A DNA stretch of 64,000 nucleotides from Maridesulfovibrio sp050916235 (lineage in GTDB: Bacteria; Desulfobacterota; Desulfovibrionia; Desulfovibrionales; Desulfovibrionaceae): contig NZ_CP104854.1 of assembly GCF_050916235.1 (NCBI RefSeq), positions 1,612,001 through 1,676,000 of the forward strand, in the 5' to 3' direction. The position numbers and the translations under genes were made by a program. The notes below the pieces were generated by a model. It had not been told where the DNA came from and made no database searches. It saw only the letters and a list, made by a program, of their open reading frames with translations. Positions 45,937-55,195 of this stretch are shown here, one piece after another. How positions within the stretch are numbered: position 1 is the first letter of the stretch; each line of letters opens with the position of its first letter.

Positions 45937-47841
45937 ATGATGGACATTCTGCGCCAAAATGCCCAGAACTGGGGTATTAAAATCCTGTTCGCAATCATCA
46001 TCATTGTCTTTGTATTCGCTTTTGGAATGAGCGGATTCAACGGCAACACTGATCCTGTTATCGCATATGTAAATGATGATCCCATCCCCACTCAGGAATT
46101 CATCCAGGTATACCGCGAGACCGCAGAAGCCATGCGTGCACAGAACCCCGGCATCGACGCCGACCAGCTCCAGTCTCCCGAATTCAAGAAAGCTGTGCTC
46201 GGCCAGATGGTCAGCCAGAAGCTCCTTGAAGCCGAAGCAAGAAAGCTCGGTATTGCTGTTTCCAACAGTGAACTTTCCTATTCCATCAGCACCATACCCG
46301 CATTTGCCGGTGAAGATGGAAAATTCGACATTGCGCGCTACAACAATTTCCTGCGTTCACGTCAGATGTCTGCTGCAACCTTTGAAAATGACATCCGTAA
46401 CAGCAGCCTGATCCAGAAGCTTCAGCAGTACGTTACTCTCCCGGTCAAACCGACCGAAAAGGAAGCACGCGAACTGTTTGACACTGCTTCTGAAAAAGTT
46501 CAGATCGACTACTTCTATGTGTCCGGTGCAGACTTTGTCGATATGGTAAAAATCAGTGACGCGCAGGTAGATGAATTCTACAAGGCCAATCCGGACAAGT
46601 TCACTGTCCCGGCCCGTGCTGTCATCAAGTACATTTCCTTCACTCCTGAAGAAATGTCCGCTTACGAAGAAGTAACTCCCGAAGAGACAAAGAGCTACTA
46701 CGAAGCCCACAAGGACAACTATAAACAGGAAGAGCAGGTCAAGGCCCGCCACATCCTGATCATGGTTGATGAAAACGCTTCTGATGCCGACGTAGCCAAG
46801 GCTGAAAAGGAAATCAAAAAGATCCTCGCCAAGGCAAAATCAGGCGAAGACTTTGCCAAGCTTGCTGAGAAATACTCTGAAGGCCCCAGTGGGCCTAAAG
46901 GCGGAGAACTCGGCTGGTTCGGTCGCGGCGCTATGGTTAAGCCCTTTGAAGAGGCAGCTTTCGCTCTCAAAAAGGGACAGATCAGCGAACCGGTCCGCAC
47001 CCGCTTCGGTTGGCATATCATCAAAGTTGATGACATAAGGGAAGCCGGTCAGAAGGATTTCGAACAGGTCAAGGCTGAAATAAGAACCGCCATTGCAGAA
47101 GAAAAGGCTTCCGGTTCCATCGGCGACAAGCTTGACCACGCCGTTGACCTTGGTGCTTCCGGCATGAAAATGGATAAGCTTGCAGATGAAATTGCTGTAG
47201 CTGTCAAGAAGAGCGAGCAGGCAACCCTGCAGAACCTTACCCGTGCATTCGGCATGACTGAAGGAGCCGCCAAGACAATCATCGACCTGCCCAAGGGCAG
47301 CTTGACCGATATGCCCATAGCTGTTGACGGCGGATACATCCTCGCAGAAAAGATCGAGGACATTCCCGCTACCGTCAGCCCCCTCGCCGACGTGAAGGAA
47401 GACATCAGAAACTTCCTGAACCAGAAGCAGGCGATGACCCTTGCTCAGGCGAAGGCTCTTGCCCTTGCTACCCAGCTTGCAAACAAGGCCACTGAAGCTG
47501 ATGCAATGAAGGTCGTCAAAAAAGACCTCAAGACCTCCGAGCCCTTCGGCCGTGACGGTTTTGTTCCAGGACTGGGTATGAACCAGCGTCTTGCAGAGGC
47601 TGCCTTTGCAGCCGAAAAAGACCAGTGGCTTGCACAGCCGTTCGAACTGCCCGGAGGCTTTATCGTTGCCCGTCTTGATGACCGTCTTCCCCCCAACGAG
47701 GAAGCTTGGGCAGCTCAGAAGGATATGATCATGAACGCTCTGCAGCAGCAGCGTGCCAATGAACTGTTCAGCTCTTTCCTTGGTGAACTGCGATCCAAGG
47801 CAAAAATAGATATTGTACGTCCGGACATCCTGAACCAGTAA
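45937..47841 (+). CDS. ppiD: PpiD/SurA-type periplasmic peptidyl-prolyl isomerase
   Basis: About 634 residues with a membrane anchor (NWGIKILFAIIIIVFVFAF, about 10-30), a SurA_N-like chaperone part and one parvulin domain (about 268-365, ARHILIMVDE to FGWHIIKVDD). A further parvulin-like region without clear motifs follows. It helps outer-membrane protein folding at the inner membrane. The start is uncertain: ATG 45937 (MMDILRQNAQ) fits the family; ATG 45898 would add 13 residues. Confidence 0.9.
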   Translation: MMDILRQNAQNWGIKILFAIIIIVFVFAFGMSGFNGNTDPVIAYVNDDPIPTQEFIQVYRETAEAMRAQNPGIDADQLQSPEFKKAVLGQMVSQKLLEAEARKLGIAVSNSELSYSISTIPAFAGEDGKFDIARYNNFLRSRQMSAATFENDIRNSSLIQKLQQYVTLPVKPTEKEARELFDTASEKVQIDYFYVSGADFVDMVKISDAQVDEFYKANPDKFTVPARAVIKYISFTPEEMSAYEEVTPEETKSYYEAHKDNYKQEEQVKARHILIMVDENASDADVAKAEKEIKKILAKAKSGEDFAKLAEKYSEGPSGPKGGELGWFGRGAMVKPFEEAAFALKKGQISEPVRTRFGWHIIKVDDIREAGQKDFEQVKAEIRTAIAEEKASGSIGDKLDHAVDLGASGMKMDKLADEIAVAVKKSEQATLQNLTRAFGMTEGAAKTIIDLPKGSLTDMPIAVDGGYILAEKIEDIPATVSPLADVKEDIRNFLNQKQAMTLAQAKALALATQLANKATEADAMKVVKKDLKTSEPFGRDGFVPGLGMNQRLAEAAFAAEKDQWLAQPFELPGGFIVARLDDRLPPNEEAWAAQKDMIMNALQQQRANELFSSFLGELRSKAKIDIVRPDILNQ

Positions 47842-47865
47842 GCTTCGGCTTGAATGATGAATTAC

Positions 47866-47897
47866 AGGGTCTGTCCTTCCGGGCAGACCCTTTTTTT
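47866..47897 (+). terminator. Intrinsic terminator of ppiD
   Basis: AGGGTCTGTCC (47866-47876) pairs with GGGCAGACCCT (47881-47891) and runs into seven T's. One T-G pair is included. Confidence 0.93.
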
Positions 47898-48024
47898 GTA
47901 ACAGGCAGAAGAGTTTTGTTTTAATCATTTATTTTGTGTTGCGACGATTTAATCAACCGAGTAACAAATACAAACCACGCTCTGATTTCATCCGGGCGCT
48001 TTTTGAAAACAAGAGGTAAAAGCA

Positions 48025-49209
48025 ATGCTTCCCACACCCAAAGGATACAAATTTGCCAGCCTTGATGCTGGATTCCGGTATAAAGGACGTGAAGACCTCG
48101 CCCTGATCATCAGCGACACCCCTGCCACTGCCGCTGCCGTTTTCACTACAAATAAATTTCAGGCCGCCCCGGTGCTTGTGGGCAAGGCAATTCTTGATGA
48201 ATCCAGCACGGTTCGCGGAACAGTTATCAACGCCGGGTTTGCCAATGCCTGTACAGGCGCAGAAGGAGTGGCTGACTGCCGTGAAACCCTTGAACTCTTA
48301 TCCGCAGAGCTGGGCATTGAAGCACGTGATCTGCTCCCGGCATCCACCGGTGTAATCGGCCCCCGCTTCAACATGGATAAATGGAGAGCAGCCGCCCCGA
48401 AAATTGCCGAACGCGTGGGCAAGGATGACCCGATCAAGGCCGCAAAGGCCATCATGACCACAGACAAATTCCCCAAAATAGCCTGGGGCGAAACCATTGT
48501 TGCAGGAAAGACCGTCAGGATGCTGGGTATGTGCAAAGGCGCAGGCATGATCTCTCCGAACATGGCCACCATGCTCGGCTTTGTATTCTGCGATGCAGGA
48601 GTAGACGCGGACTGGTGGAAACAGGCCCTTCGCAGATGCGTTGACAAAAGCTTCAACTGCATCACCGTTGACGGCGATACCAGCACCAACGATACAGTCA
48701 TGGCCTTTGCCAACGGCGCGTCCGGAGCACAGGCTGAAAATGCTAATGACGACAGCGCAATTGAAGCACTGCTTCTCGATATCTGCCAACAGCTTTCCTA
48801 CATGATCGTTCAGGATGCCGAGGGCGGAACCAAGGTCATGACCATCAGTGTATCCGGTGCGGCTTCTGATGCCGATGCAGAACTGATCGTCCGGGCCGTA
48901 GGCAATTCGCCGCTGGTCAAAACAGCTCTTTTCGGCGAAGACCCCAACTGGGGACGCATTGTCGCCGCAGCCGGACGCAGCGGAGCAGAATTCGACCCTG
49001 AAAAACTGACCTTGAGCTTCGGTAAGGTGGTTGTCTTTGAAAAGGGCAAGCCGGTAGCAGGAGACCTTGATGCGCTGCTCGAACCGATCATGCGCAAACA
49101 GGACATCGACGTCATCATCACTCTGGGTGACGGCGATGGAACCTCAATGCTCAAGGCTTCTGACCTGACCAATGAATACATCCGCATCAATGCCGATTAC
49201 AGGTCCTGA
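48025..49209 (+). CDS. argJ: Bifunctional glutamate N-acetyltransferase / amino-acid N-acetyltransferase
   Basis: A 394-residue enzyme of arginine synthesis that recycles the acetyl group from acetylornithine to glutamate. The self-cleavage site is in SPNMATMLGF, where Thr182 becomes the N-terminal nucleophile of the beta chain. GKDDPIKAAKAIMTTDKFPK and the end block EYIRINADYRS fit the family. AGAGGTAA precedes the ATG. Confidence 0.96.
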   Translation: MLPTPKGYKFASLDAGFRYKGREDLALIISDTPATAAAVFTTNKFQAAPVLVGKAILDESSTVRGTVINAGFANACTGAEGVADCRETLELLSAELGIEARDLLPASTGVIGPRFNMDKWRAAAPKIAERVGKDDPIKAAKAIMTTDKFPKIAWGETIVAGKTVRMLGMCKGAGMISPNMATMLGFVFCDAGVDADWWKQALRRCVDKSFNCITVDGDTSTNDTVMAFANGASGAQAENANDDSAIEALLLDICQQLSYMIVQDAEGGTKVMTISVSGAASDADAELIVRAVGNSPLVKTALFGEDPNWGRIVAAAGRSGAEFDPEKLTLSFGKVVVFEKGKPVAGDLDALLEPIMRKQDIDVIITLGDGDGTSMLKASDLTNEYIRINADYRS

Positions 49210-49247
49210 CCTGACTCGTTTATCTCGACCACAACTCAGATTTTAAT

Positions 49248-49865
49248 ATGATGAAAAACCTAAAGAACCGTGACAGGATGACCAGACTTGCCGACTTCCT
49301 CTTTGAAGTCGGCATGCTCAGGAAAACTCCCCGGACAGGATACCAGTTTCTAGGAACAGGTTCTGAATCAGTAGCCGATCACTCGTACAGAGTTGCCGTT
49401 CTCGGCTATGTTCTGGCAGATATGGCCGGAGCGGACATGGCCAGAACCGTATTCATGTGTTTATTCCATGATTTGCACGAGGCCAGAACCGGCGACTTCA
49501 ACTATGTCAACAGGATCTATAACCGCAGCTATCGCGATCGCTCCCTGCGGCACACCCTTTCCGGGACTGGACTTGAAGACAAGATCTACCCCCACTGGGA
49601 AGAACTTGAGGAGTGTGATACACTCGAATCCAAACTGGCACAGGACGCCGACCAGATCGATTTCATCCTCAACCTCAAGGAAGAGATGGATATGGGCAAC
49701 CCTTACGCCGGAAAATGGCTTGATTCAGCTTTAAAGCGATTGCGCACTGAAGAAGGAAGAAAACTGGCCGATAAGATATCCGAAACTGATCACAAAGACT
49801 GGTGGTACCTGGGACCGCCCCCAAGCTGGTGGGAAAACAAGAACGGGCTTGATGATGAAGATTAG
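49248..49865 (+). CDS. HD-domain hydrolase
   Basis: A 205-residue HD-superfamily protein with the metal motifs VADHSYRV (His about 46), FHDLHEARTGD (His-Asp about 75-76) and a later QDADQIDF. It resembles the YfbR/HDDC2 group of 5'-deoxynucleotidases, but the substrate is not shown. It follows argJ by 38 bases and may be cotranscribed. Confidence 0.85.
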   Translation: MMKNLKNRDRMTRLADFLFEVGMLRKTPRTGYQFLGTGSESVADHSYRVAVLGYVLADMAGADMARTVFMCLFHDLHEARTGDFNYVNRIYNRSYRDRSLRHTLSGTGLEDKIYPHWEELEECDTLESKLAQDADQIDFILNLKEEMDMGNPYAGKWLDSALKRLRTEEGRKLADKISETDHKDWWYLGPPPSWWENKNGLDDED

Positions 49866-50027
49866 CCTCAAATGCTATGCACATTAATCCTGTTTGAAAA
49901 CGCTGTATCCTAGCGGCTTATGCTTTTATTTTCCGCCTCATTATGATAAGAAGGCACCTTGAATCCTTCCGGATGGAATAAAACGCAGATAGCACTTCAA
50001 TATTATTAACTTTACTAGAAGACAGAC

Positions 50028-50840
50028 ATGACACAGACAACAACTGAAAACAGGCTCGCACAACCTCTCTCCCTCATAGGGAAAATAATGCTCGGCATTA
50101 TCGGGGAAGCCGGAGCCATGTGTATTTTCCTTTTCCAGGGAATTCTTCACGTTTTCAGTTCGCTTGGAATCTTTTCCAAGACAGTGAAAGAGCTTTATTT
50201 CATCGGAGTAAAATCCATAACGGTTATCGGCCTTATAGGCATCTTCACCGGTATGGTCATTGGACTGCAGACATATTACGCCCTATCCAAATTCGGATCA
50301 GAAGGATTCCTCGGTGCAGCAGTGGCCTTGTCGCTGGTCAGGGAGCTTGGCCCGGTACTAACCGCCATCATGCTCACCGGTCGCGCCGGTTCTTCAATGA
50401 CAGCTGAAATAGGGGTCATGCGCATCTCCGAGCAGATAGATGCATTGGAACTCATGGATATAAACCCCATGAGCTACCTGGTCAGCCCTAAAATTCTGGC
50501 CTCCTTGATTTCATTTCCCATCCTGACCGCGCTCTTTGACCTGATCGGGATATTCGGTGGCTATCTGACCGGCGTGGCACTTCTGGGCGGTAATTCAGGT
50601 GTCTACTTCCACCGGGTCCATACATCACTGTCATGGGAAGATATCTCCGTGGGATTTGAAAAATCGCTTGTTTTTGCTGTGCTGGTCTGCACAGTCTGCT
50701 GTTTTCAGGGTTATTTCACCCATTTCCGCAAGGACGGAAAAGGTCCGGAAGGGGTAAGTCAGGCAACAACAACCGCGGTTGTAATGTCCTGTGTAATGGT
50801 TCTTGTTTCCGACTACATAATGACCTCACTGCTTTTCTAG
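50028..50840 (+). CDS. mlaE: Phospholipid ABC transporter permease MlaE
   Basis: A 270-residue membrane protein of the MlaE family with five to six membrane helices. It contains LVRELGPVLTAIMLTGRAGSSM and EIGVMRISEQIDALELMDINP, the family signature. It works in lipid transport between inner and outer membranes. It is first of mlaEFDCA; no mlaB is present. Confidence 0.95.
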   Translation: MTQTTTENRLAQPLSLIGKIMLGIIGEAGAMCIFLFQGILHVFSSLGIFSKTVKELYFIGVKSITVIGLIGIFTGMVIGLQTYYALSKFGSEGFLGAAVALSLVRELGPVLTAIMLTGRAGSSMTAEIGVMRISEQIDALELMDINPMSYLVSPKILASLISFPILTALFDLIGIFGGYLTGVALLGGNSGVYFHRVHTSLSWEDISVGFEKSLVFAVLVCTVCCFQGYFTHFRKDGKGPEGVSQATTTAVVMSCVMVLVSDYIMTSLLF

Positions 50841-50849
50841 GGGCCGCAA

Positions 50850-51689
50850 GTGAATTCAAAAGCACCTGATATACGCATTGAAAACCTTACCATCGGCTAT
50901 GACAGAACCGTGGTGGTAAAGGACATAAACGCGACCCTCCCCGGGGGAGGGATTTCCGTCATTCTGGGACGTTCCGGATGCGGTAAATCCACTCTGCTAA
51001 AGAACATACTCAAGCTGAACACCCCCATCAGCGGTGCGGTCTTTCTCGGTAAACACAATATATATGAACTCAAGCGCAAGGCGTTCAGGTGCCTTAAGCA
51101 GCGCATCGGAGTTCTCTTTCAGGACGGAGCTCTGCTGGGTGCCCTGACCCTGTTTGACAATGTAGCCCTGCCGTTGCGCGAGCACACCCGGCTGAAGCAG
51201 GACGATATTTTTAAGGTTGTGAAGTCCAAACTGAGCCTCGTCGGCCTTGAGGACTTTATGGACTATTATCCCAACGAACTGTCCGGCGGCATGCGCAAAA
51301 GAGCGGGACTGGCCCGTGCCATGGTCATGGACCCGGACATTCTGTTCTGCGACGAGCCTACTTCCGGGCTTGACCCGATCAACTCCGCAGAACTGGACGG
51401 ACTGCTCCTTGAACTGAAGGAACGGTTTGATATGACCATTGTAGTGGTCAGTCATGATCTGGTCAGCATGCAGACCATTGCGGACTACGTTGTTGTTCTC
51501 GGTGAAGGCAGAACTCTTTTCGAAGGGTCCAAAGACGAGCTTATGGCAACCGCGGACCCGTACCTGCGACAATTCCTCGACCGGCAGGGAGAGGAAAGAC
51601 AGAGCCCCAGACTGACCATGGCTCCTCTTGACCCCTCGGTAATGAAACTGGACTGCGCCAGATACATTGGCGACCTCAATAGAAATTAA
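50850..51689 (+). CDS. mlaF: Phospholipid ABC transporter ATP-binding protein MlaF
   Basis: A 279-residue ABC ATPase. Walker A is GRSGCGKST, the signature is LSGGMRKRAGLARAMV and Walker B is ILFCDEPTSGLDP. It starts at GTG 50850, nine bases after mlaE. The C-terminal tail is 20 residues longer than usual. Confidence 0.95.
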   Translation: MNSKAPDIRIENLTIGYDRTVVVKDINATLPGGGISVILGRSGCGKSTLLKNILKLNTPISGAVFLGKHNIYELKRKAFRCLKQRIGVLFQDGALLGALTLFDNVALPLREHTRLKQDDIFKVVKSKLSLVGLEDFMDYYPNELSGGMRKRAGLARAMVMDPDILFCDEPTSGLDPINSAELDGLLLELKERFDMTIVVVSHDLVSMQTIADYVVVLGEGRTLFEGSKDELMATADPYLRQFLDRQGEERQSPRLTMAPLDPSVMKLDCARYIGDLNRN

Positions 51690-51707
51690 TTGAAGACGGA
51701 TTGCGGC

Positions 51708-52154
51708 ATGAAGAAATATCCTAAAGAAACAGCGGTCGGAGTATTTGTATTCCTGGGCCTTTTGGCCATTGTTTACATGAGTATCAAGCTCGGTGATGTA
51801 CAGATGTTTTCCGACTCGCACTACCATGTCAAAGCCAGCTTCAACGATGTCACCGGACTGCGCGAAAAGTCCCCCGTTGAAATGATGGGGGTTCCTATCG
51901 GCTTCGTGGACAAAATAGAGCTTGATCTCAAGAACCAGAAGGCTGTACTTACCCTCAGCATCGAAAAGCGGATCGAACTGCTTGACGATGCCATTGCGTC
52001 AGTAAAAACCAGCGGTCTGATCGGGGACAAGTATGTGAAGATCACCCCCGGAGGAGTTGGAGACCCCATTGAACCCGGTGGTATTATAATCGAAACAGAG
52101 TCTGCCATCGACATTGAAGACTTGATTAGCAAGTATGTTTTTGGCAAGGTCTAA
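51708..52154 (+). CDS. mlaD: MlaD family lipid-binding protein
   Basis: A 148-residue protein with one N-terminal membrane helix (about 8-26) and a single MCE domain (HYHVKASFNDVTGLREKSPV; GLIGDKYVKITPGG). ATG 51708 is chosen over an in-frame TTG at 51690; GGA lies seven bases upstream. It forms a hexameric ring on MlaE. Confidence 0.94.
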   Translation: MKKYPKETAVGVFVFLGLLAIVYMSIKLGDVQMFSDSHYHVKASFNDVTGLREKSPVEMMGVPIGFVDKIELDLKNQKAVLTLSIEKRIELLDDAIASVKTSGLIGDKYVKITPGGVGDPIEPGGIIIETESAIDIEDLISKYVFGKV

Positions 52155-52187
52155 AAAACTCAACATTAATTATAATCGGTTTTTATA

Positions 52188-52853
52188 ATGAAACGTATCA
52201 TATCCATATCCGTAATCGTCTTTCTCCTGTGCATCAGCGTAGGGGCCGGCTTTGCATCCGCTGAAAACTCTCCCATGGTCCGACTCCGTGGGGGCATTCA
52301 AAGCGTGATAGAAATACTCAATGATCCCCAGTACAAGGGACATCCAGAAAAAATCGCTGAAAAGACCGCCAAGGTTCGTGCGACCATAAAGGATTTTTTC
52401 AATTTTGAAGAACTGTCCAAACGGTCTATCGGACGCCCATGGCTCGATTTCACCCCTGAAGAACGCACACAGTTCGTGGAACTTTTCACCGATCTGCTCG
52501 AACAGACCTATCTCGGACGTATTGAAGAATACTCCGGTGAAAAAGTGGCCTTTGACAAGGAAACAATTGTCAAAGGCGATTATGCTCAGGTCGATACCCG
52601 TCTTCTTTCCGCTCAGAATGATATTCCGGTTTTTTACCGCATGAAACTTGAAAACGGCGAGTGGGACGTATACGATGTAAAAATCGAAGGAATCAGCCTG
52701 GTAAAGAACTACAAGACCCAGTTCGCGGGAATTCTTGACACCAGCACTCCCGAGCGTTTTGAGGCCACCAAGAAGGAACTCTTTTCCCGGCTTGAAAACA
52801 AATGCAATGAACTGAAAAACCAGAAAAAAACACCTGCTGCACCGCAGCAGTAG
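52188..52853 (+). CDS. mlaC: MlaC family periplasmic lipid carrier
   Basis: A 221-residue protein with a signal peptide (cut after FASA, about residue 25). The mature part has the MlaC pattern FFNFEELSKRSIGRPWLDFTPEE-like core and YDVKIEGISLVKNYKTQF. It shuttles phospholipid between MlaA at the outer membrane and MlaEFD. The C-terminal tail is Lys/Pro-rich. Confidence 0.93.
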   Translation: MKRIISISVIVFLLCISVGAGFASAENSPMVRLRGGIQSVIEILNDPQYKGHPEKIAEKTAKVRATIKDFFNFEELSKRSIGRPWLDFTPEERTQFVELFTDLLEQTYLGRIEEYSGEKVAFDKETIVKGDYAQVDTRLLSAQNDIPVFYRMKLENGEWDVYDVKIEGISLVKNYKTQFAGILDTSTPERFEATKKELFSRLENKCNELKNQKKTPAAPQQ

Positions 52854-52867
52854 CTTAAGGCGACGTC

Positions 52868-53767
52868 ATGACCAGAAACTACTCAACCGCCCTTCTGGCC
52901 TTCATAGTACTGACCTTCATCCTGCTTTCGTTTCCGTCACAGGTGCGTTCTCAGGATAACGGCGAACCCATCGTTGTTGCACAGGTGGGTGCTGCTGTCA
53001 TAGGTGAAGTCGAGAACAACCCTGAAAAATATGATGAATTCAGTGAAGACCTCTGGGGCGATTCTGAGCATGACGACAAGGCCCATGCCGATGATCCGTG
53101 GCAGGGGTTCAACAGGGCCATGTTCGACTTTAACGACTACATGTACTTCAATGTAATGAAGCCCGTAACCAAGGGCTACATGTGGGCAGTTCCGTTGCGC
53201 CCCAGAACCTGGGCCAACAACTTTTTCCAGAACATGCTCTACCCCGTACGTCTCGCCAGCTGCCTTCTTCAGGCCAAATTCTACACTGCCGGGGCCGAGA
53301 CATCCAAATTCATAGCCAACTCCATTGTCGGCATGGGCGGACTCGGCAACGTGGCCGGGGAAGCACAGTCCACAATGCCTCTGTACATGGGTGACGAGGA
53401 TATGGGGCAGACCTTCGGAGTTTGGGGCATCCCCAACGGTCCGTACGTTGTAATACCTTTTCTTGGCCCCTCAACTGTGCGTGATGCAGTCGGTGTTGGT
53501 ATCGACACCTTTGTGCTCAACCCCTTCTGGTGGTTCGGCATTCCCTGGTACTACTCCGTTTCAGCCGGTGCCTACAACCAGATCAACAAGCTATCCTTCC
53601 ACATCGGCGAGTACGAATCCCTCAAGGATGCATCCATCGATCCCTATCTGGGACTTCGCGATGCCTACCTGAGCTATCGCGCCAAGCAGGTTGAGGATTC
53701 CAGGCAAGACCCGGAACGTCCTGCTCCGAAAATGACCACAAATCCGGACGCAGTGCCTCAGAAGTAA
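52868..53767 (+). CDS. mlaA: MlaA/VacJ family outer-membrane lipid-asymmetry protein, without lipobox
   Basis: A 299-residue VacJ-family protein. The core has DDPWQGFNRAMFDFND, NFFQNMLYPVRLAS and TFGVWGIPNGPYVVIPFLGP. Residues 8-26 look like a type I signal (FIVLTFILLSFPSQVRS), and no Cys stands at the cleavage site, unlike E. coli MlaA, which is a lipoprotein. An acidic linker (about 35-75) precedes the core. It follows mlaC by 14 bases. Confidence 0.93.
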   Translation: MTRNYSTALLAFIVLTFILLSFPSQVRSQDNGEPIVVAQVGAAVIGEVENNPEKYDEFSEDLWGDSEHDDKAHADDPWQGFNRAMFDFNDYMYFNVMKPVTKGYMWAVPLRPRTWANNFFQNMLYPVRLASCLLQAKFYTAGAETSKFIANSIVGMGGLGNVAGEAQSTMPLYMGDEDMGQTFGVWGIPNGPYVVIPFLGPSTVRDAVGVGIDTFVLNPFWWFGIPWYYSVSAGAYNQINKLSFHIGEYESLKDASIDPYLGLRDAYLSYRAKQVEDSRQDPERPAPKMTTNPDAVPQK

Positions 53768-53772
53768 TTTAA

Positions 53773-54264
53773 GTGAAAATAGCAGTTATATCTGACACAC
53801 ACCTCCGTGAGCCCGACAGAAGGCTCACGGAGGTTTTTAATACTTATCTGGCAGATGCGGATCTGCTGCTTCATTGCGGAGATATGGTTTCTTTTTCCGT
53901 ATGGCAGTTTTTCTGCCAGCATCCAAACTTCCATGCTGCACTGGGCAATTGTGATGAATGGAAACTGAGCGAATACGTTCAGACACTGCAGACCGTAGCA
54001 TACAACGGACTGAACATCGGCATTGCCCACGGCTGGGGGAGTCGCTCACAGGTTTCTTTGAATGTAGCAAATTCATTCGGCCCGGAATACAATCTTGTCT
54101 GCTATGGTCATACCCATATTCAGGATTGGTCAGTAGTTTCCGGCGTACAGATGCTCAACCCCGGCAGTCTGACCTCTCCCCGTGACGACAGGCCTCCCTG
54201 CGTGGCAATTGTCAAAGTGGACGCGAATAAACAGATGGACTGCTCATTCATTCCGATCGATTGA
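53773..54264 (+). CDS. YfcE-type metallophosphoesterase
   Basis: A 163-residue phosphodiesterase with the calcineurin-like motifs ISDTHL, HCGDM, GNCDEW, IAHGWG and GHTH, and LNPGSLTSPRD at the end. GTG at 53773 is five bases after the mlaA stop. A perfect terminator-like hairpin lies inside its codons 10-22. The substrate is unknown; homologues act on small phosphodiesters. Confidence 0.92.
   Translation: MKIAVISDTHLREPDRRLTEVFNTYLADADLLLHCGDMVSFSVWQFFCQHPNFHAALGNCDEWKLSEYVQTLQTVAYNGLNIGIAHGWGSRSQVSLNVANSFGPEYNLVCYGHTHIQDWSVVSGVQMLNPGSLTSPRDDRPPCVAIVKVDANKQMDCSFIPID
53801..53838 (+). terminator. Terminator-like hairpin inside the phosphodiesterase coding sequence
   Basis: ACCTCCGTGAGCC (53801-53813) and GGCTCACGGAGGT (53822-53834) form a perfect 13-base stem around an 8-base loop, followed by five T's. 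It lies 28 bases into the gene and 34 past the mlaA stop, and fits an intrinsic terminator for the mla operon. Confidence 0.7.
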
Positions 54265-54292
54265 CGAGTACGGAATAGTCTGAATTTATAAG

Positions 54293-54331
54293 AAAAGCCC
54301 TGTGACACGAATCATGTCACAGGGCTTTTTT
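54293..54331. terminator. Bidirectional intrinsic terminator
   Basis: AAAAGCCCTGTGACA (54293-54307) and TGTCACAGGGCTTTT (54315-54329) form a 15-base stem with T's on the plus side and A's on the other. It serves the phosphodiesterase gene and the convergent marC pair. Confidence 0.93.
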
Positions 54332-54348
54332 GCCATTCAAAATAAGAT

Positions 54349-54570
54349 CTAAGCGAACGGATCCTTGATCAGTCGGAACTCGCCGCCCCTTTCCTCACAG
54401 ATTCCTTCCTCAACAAATCCCGCCAGAAGTTCAGGAAGCCGGTCCGACTCTCCACGAGCAAGGACCTTGTCCCCCTCGGCCTTCAAATAGGACGCAGGCA
54501 GAAAATCAGCCTTTCCACGTCTAAAGAGTGCAACCAAAAACCTGTCCGTAAGCTGCTTGGAACCTGACAT
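54349..54570 (-). CDS. Small hypothetical protein, 73 residues
   Basis: A soluble, charged protein with a winged-helix-like composition (LTDRFLVALFRRGKADFLPA; LPELLAGFVEEGICEERGG), but no assignment is possible. GGAGGT precedes the ATG. It follows marC by 25 bases on the same strand. Confidence 0.7.
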   Translation of the reverse strand: MSGSKQLTDRFLVALFRRGKADFLPASYLKAEGDKVLARGESDRLPELLAGFVEEGICEERGGEFRLIKDPFA

Positions 54571-54595
54571 AAGAAAGACCTCCGTGTACGGTGAA

Positions 54596-55195
54596 CTAGT
54601 TCAACATGAAATTTCGCAATCCGGTAAAAAAGATCTGGGCCGCAATGGACGCAACAAACAGTCCGGTCAGACGGCTCATGATGTTAAGGCCCCTTCTTCC
54701 CAGAAGACGCTTGAGGCCCGATGAAACGAATAACAGAATTCCCACGGTTAATACAGCGGCAACAACCGCCGAACAAGCCAGAATCATGTCCGAATAACCC
54801 GAAACAGTAGAGCCCATGACCAAAAGGGCCCCGATGGTCCCAGGGCCGACGATAATGGGCATGGCAAGAGGCACAACCGCAATATCATCATCTTCCTTGC
54901 CGGCTTCAAAGTTCTTGCCTGCTCCGCTGACCATGTTCAATGCAGAAAGGAACAGAACAGCACCGGCCCCGATCCTGAAGGCATCAAGGGTAATCCCGAA
55001 CAATTCAAAAATGTACCTTCCATACAGATAGAGAACCACAGATATGATTATAACCGCCAGCGTAACCTTAAGAGCTGTCTTTCTTCTTTCGGCAGGGCTC
55101 ATTTCCTGTGTGAGCGAAATAAACGCTGATATGGCGAAGAATGGTGTTAGGATGAAAAACATCTTAAGATATGTCTGAAAAAATATGGCGAGCAT
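54596..55195 (-). CDS. MarC family integral membrane protein
   Basis: 199 residues with six hydrophobic segments. The blocks FILTPFFAISAFISLTQEMS and PLAMPIIVGPGTIGALLVMG identify MarC (UPF0056). The transport function is unproven; the old link to multiple antibiotic resistance is doubtful. GGAGGG precedes the ATG. Confidence 0.9.
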   Translation of the reverse strand: MLAIFFQTYLKMFFILTPFFAISAFISLTQEMSPAERRKTALKVTLAVIIISVVLYLYGRYIFELFGITLDAFRIGAGAVLFLSALNMVSGAGKNFEAGKEDDDIAVVPLAMPIIVGPGTIGALLVMGSTVSGYSDMILACSAVVAAVLTVGILLFVSSGLKRLLGRRGLNIMSRLTGLFVASIAAQIFFTGLRNFMLN

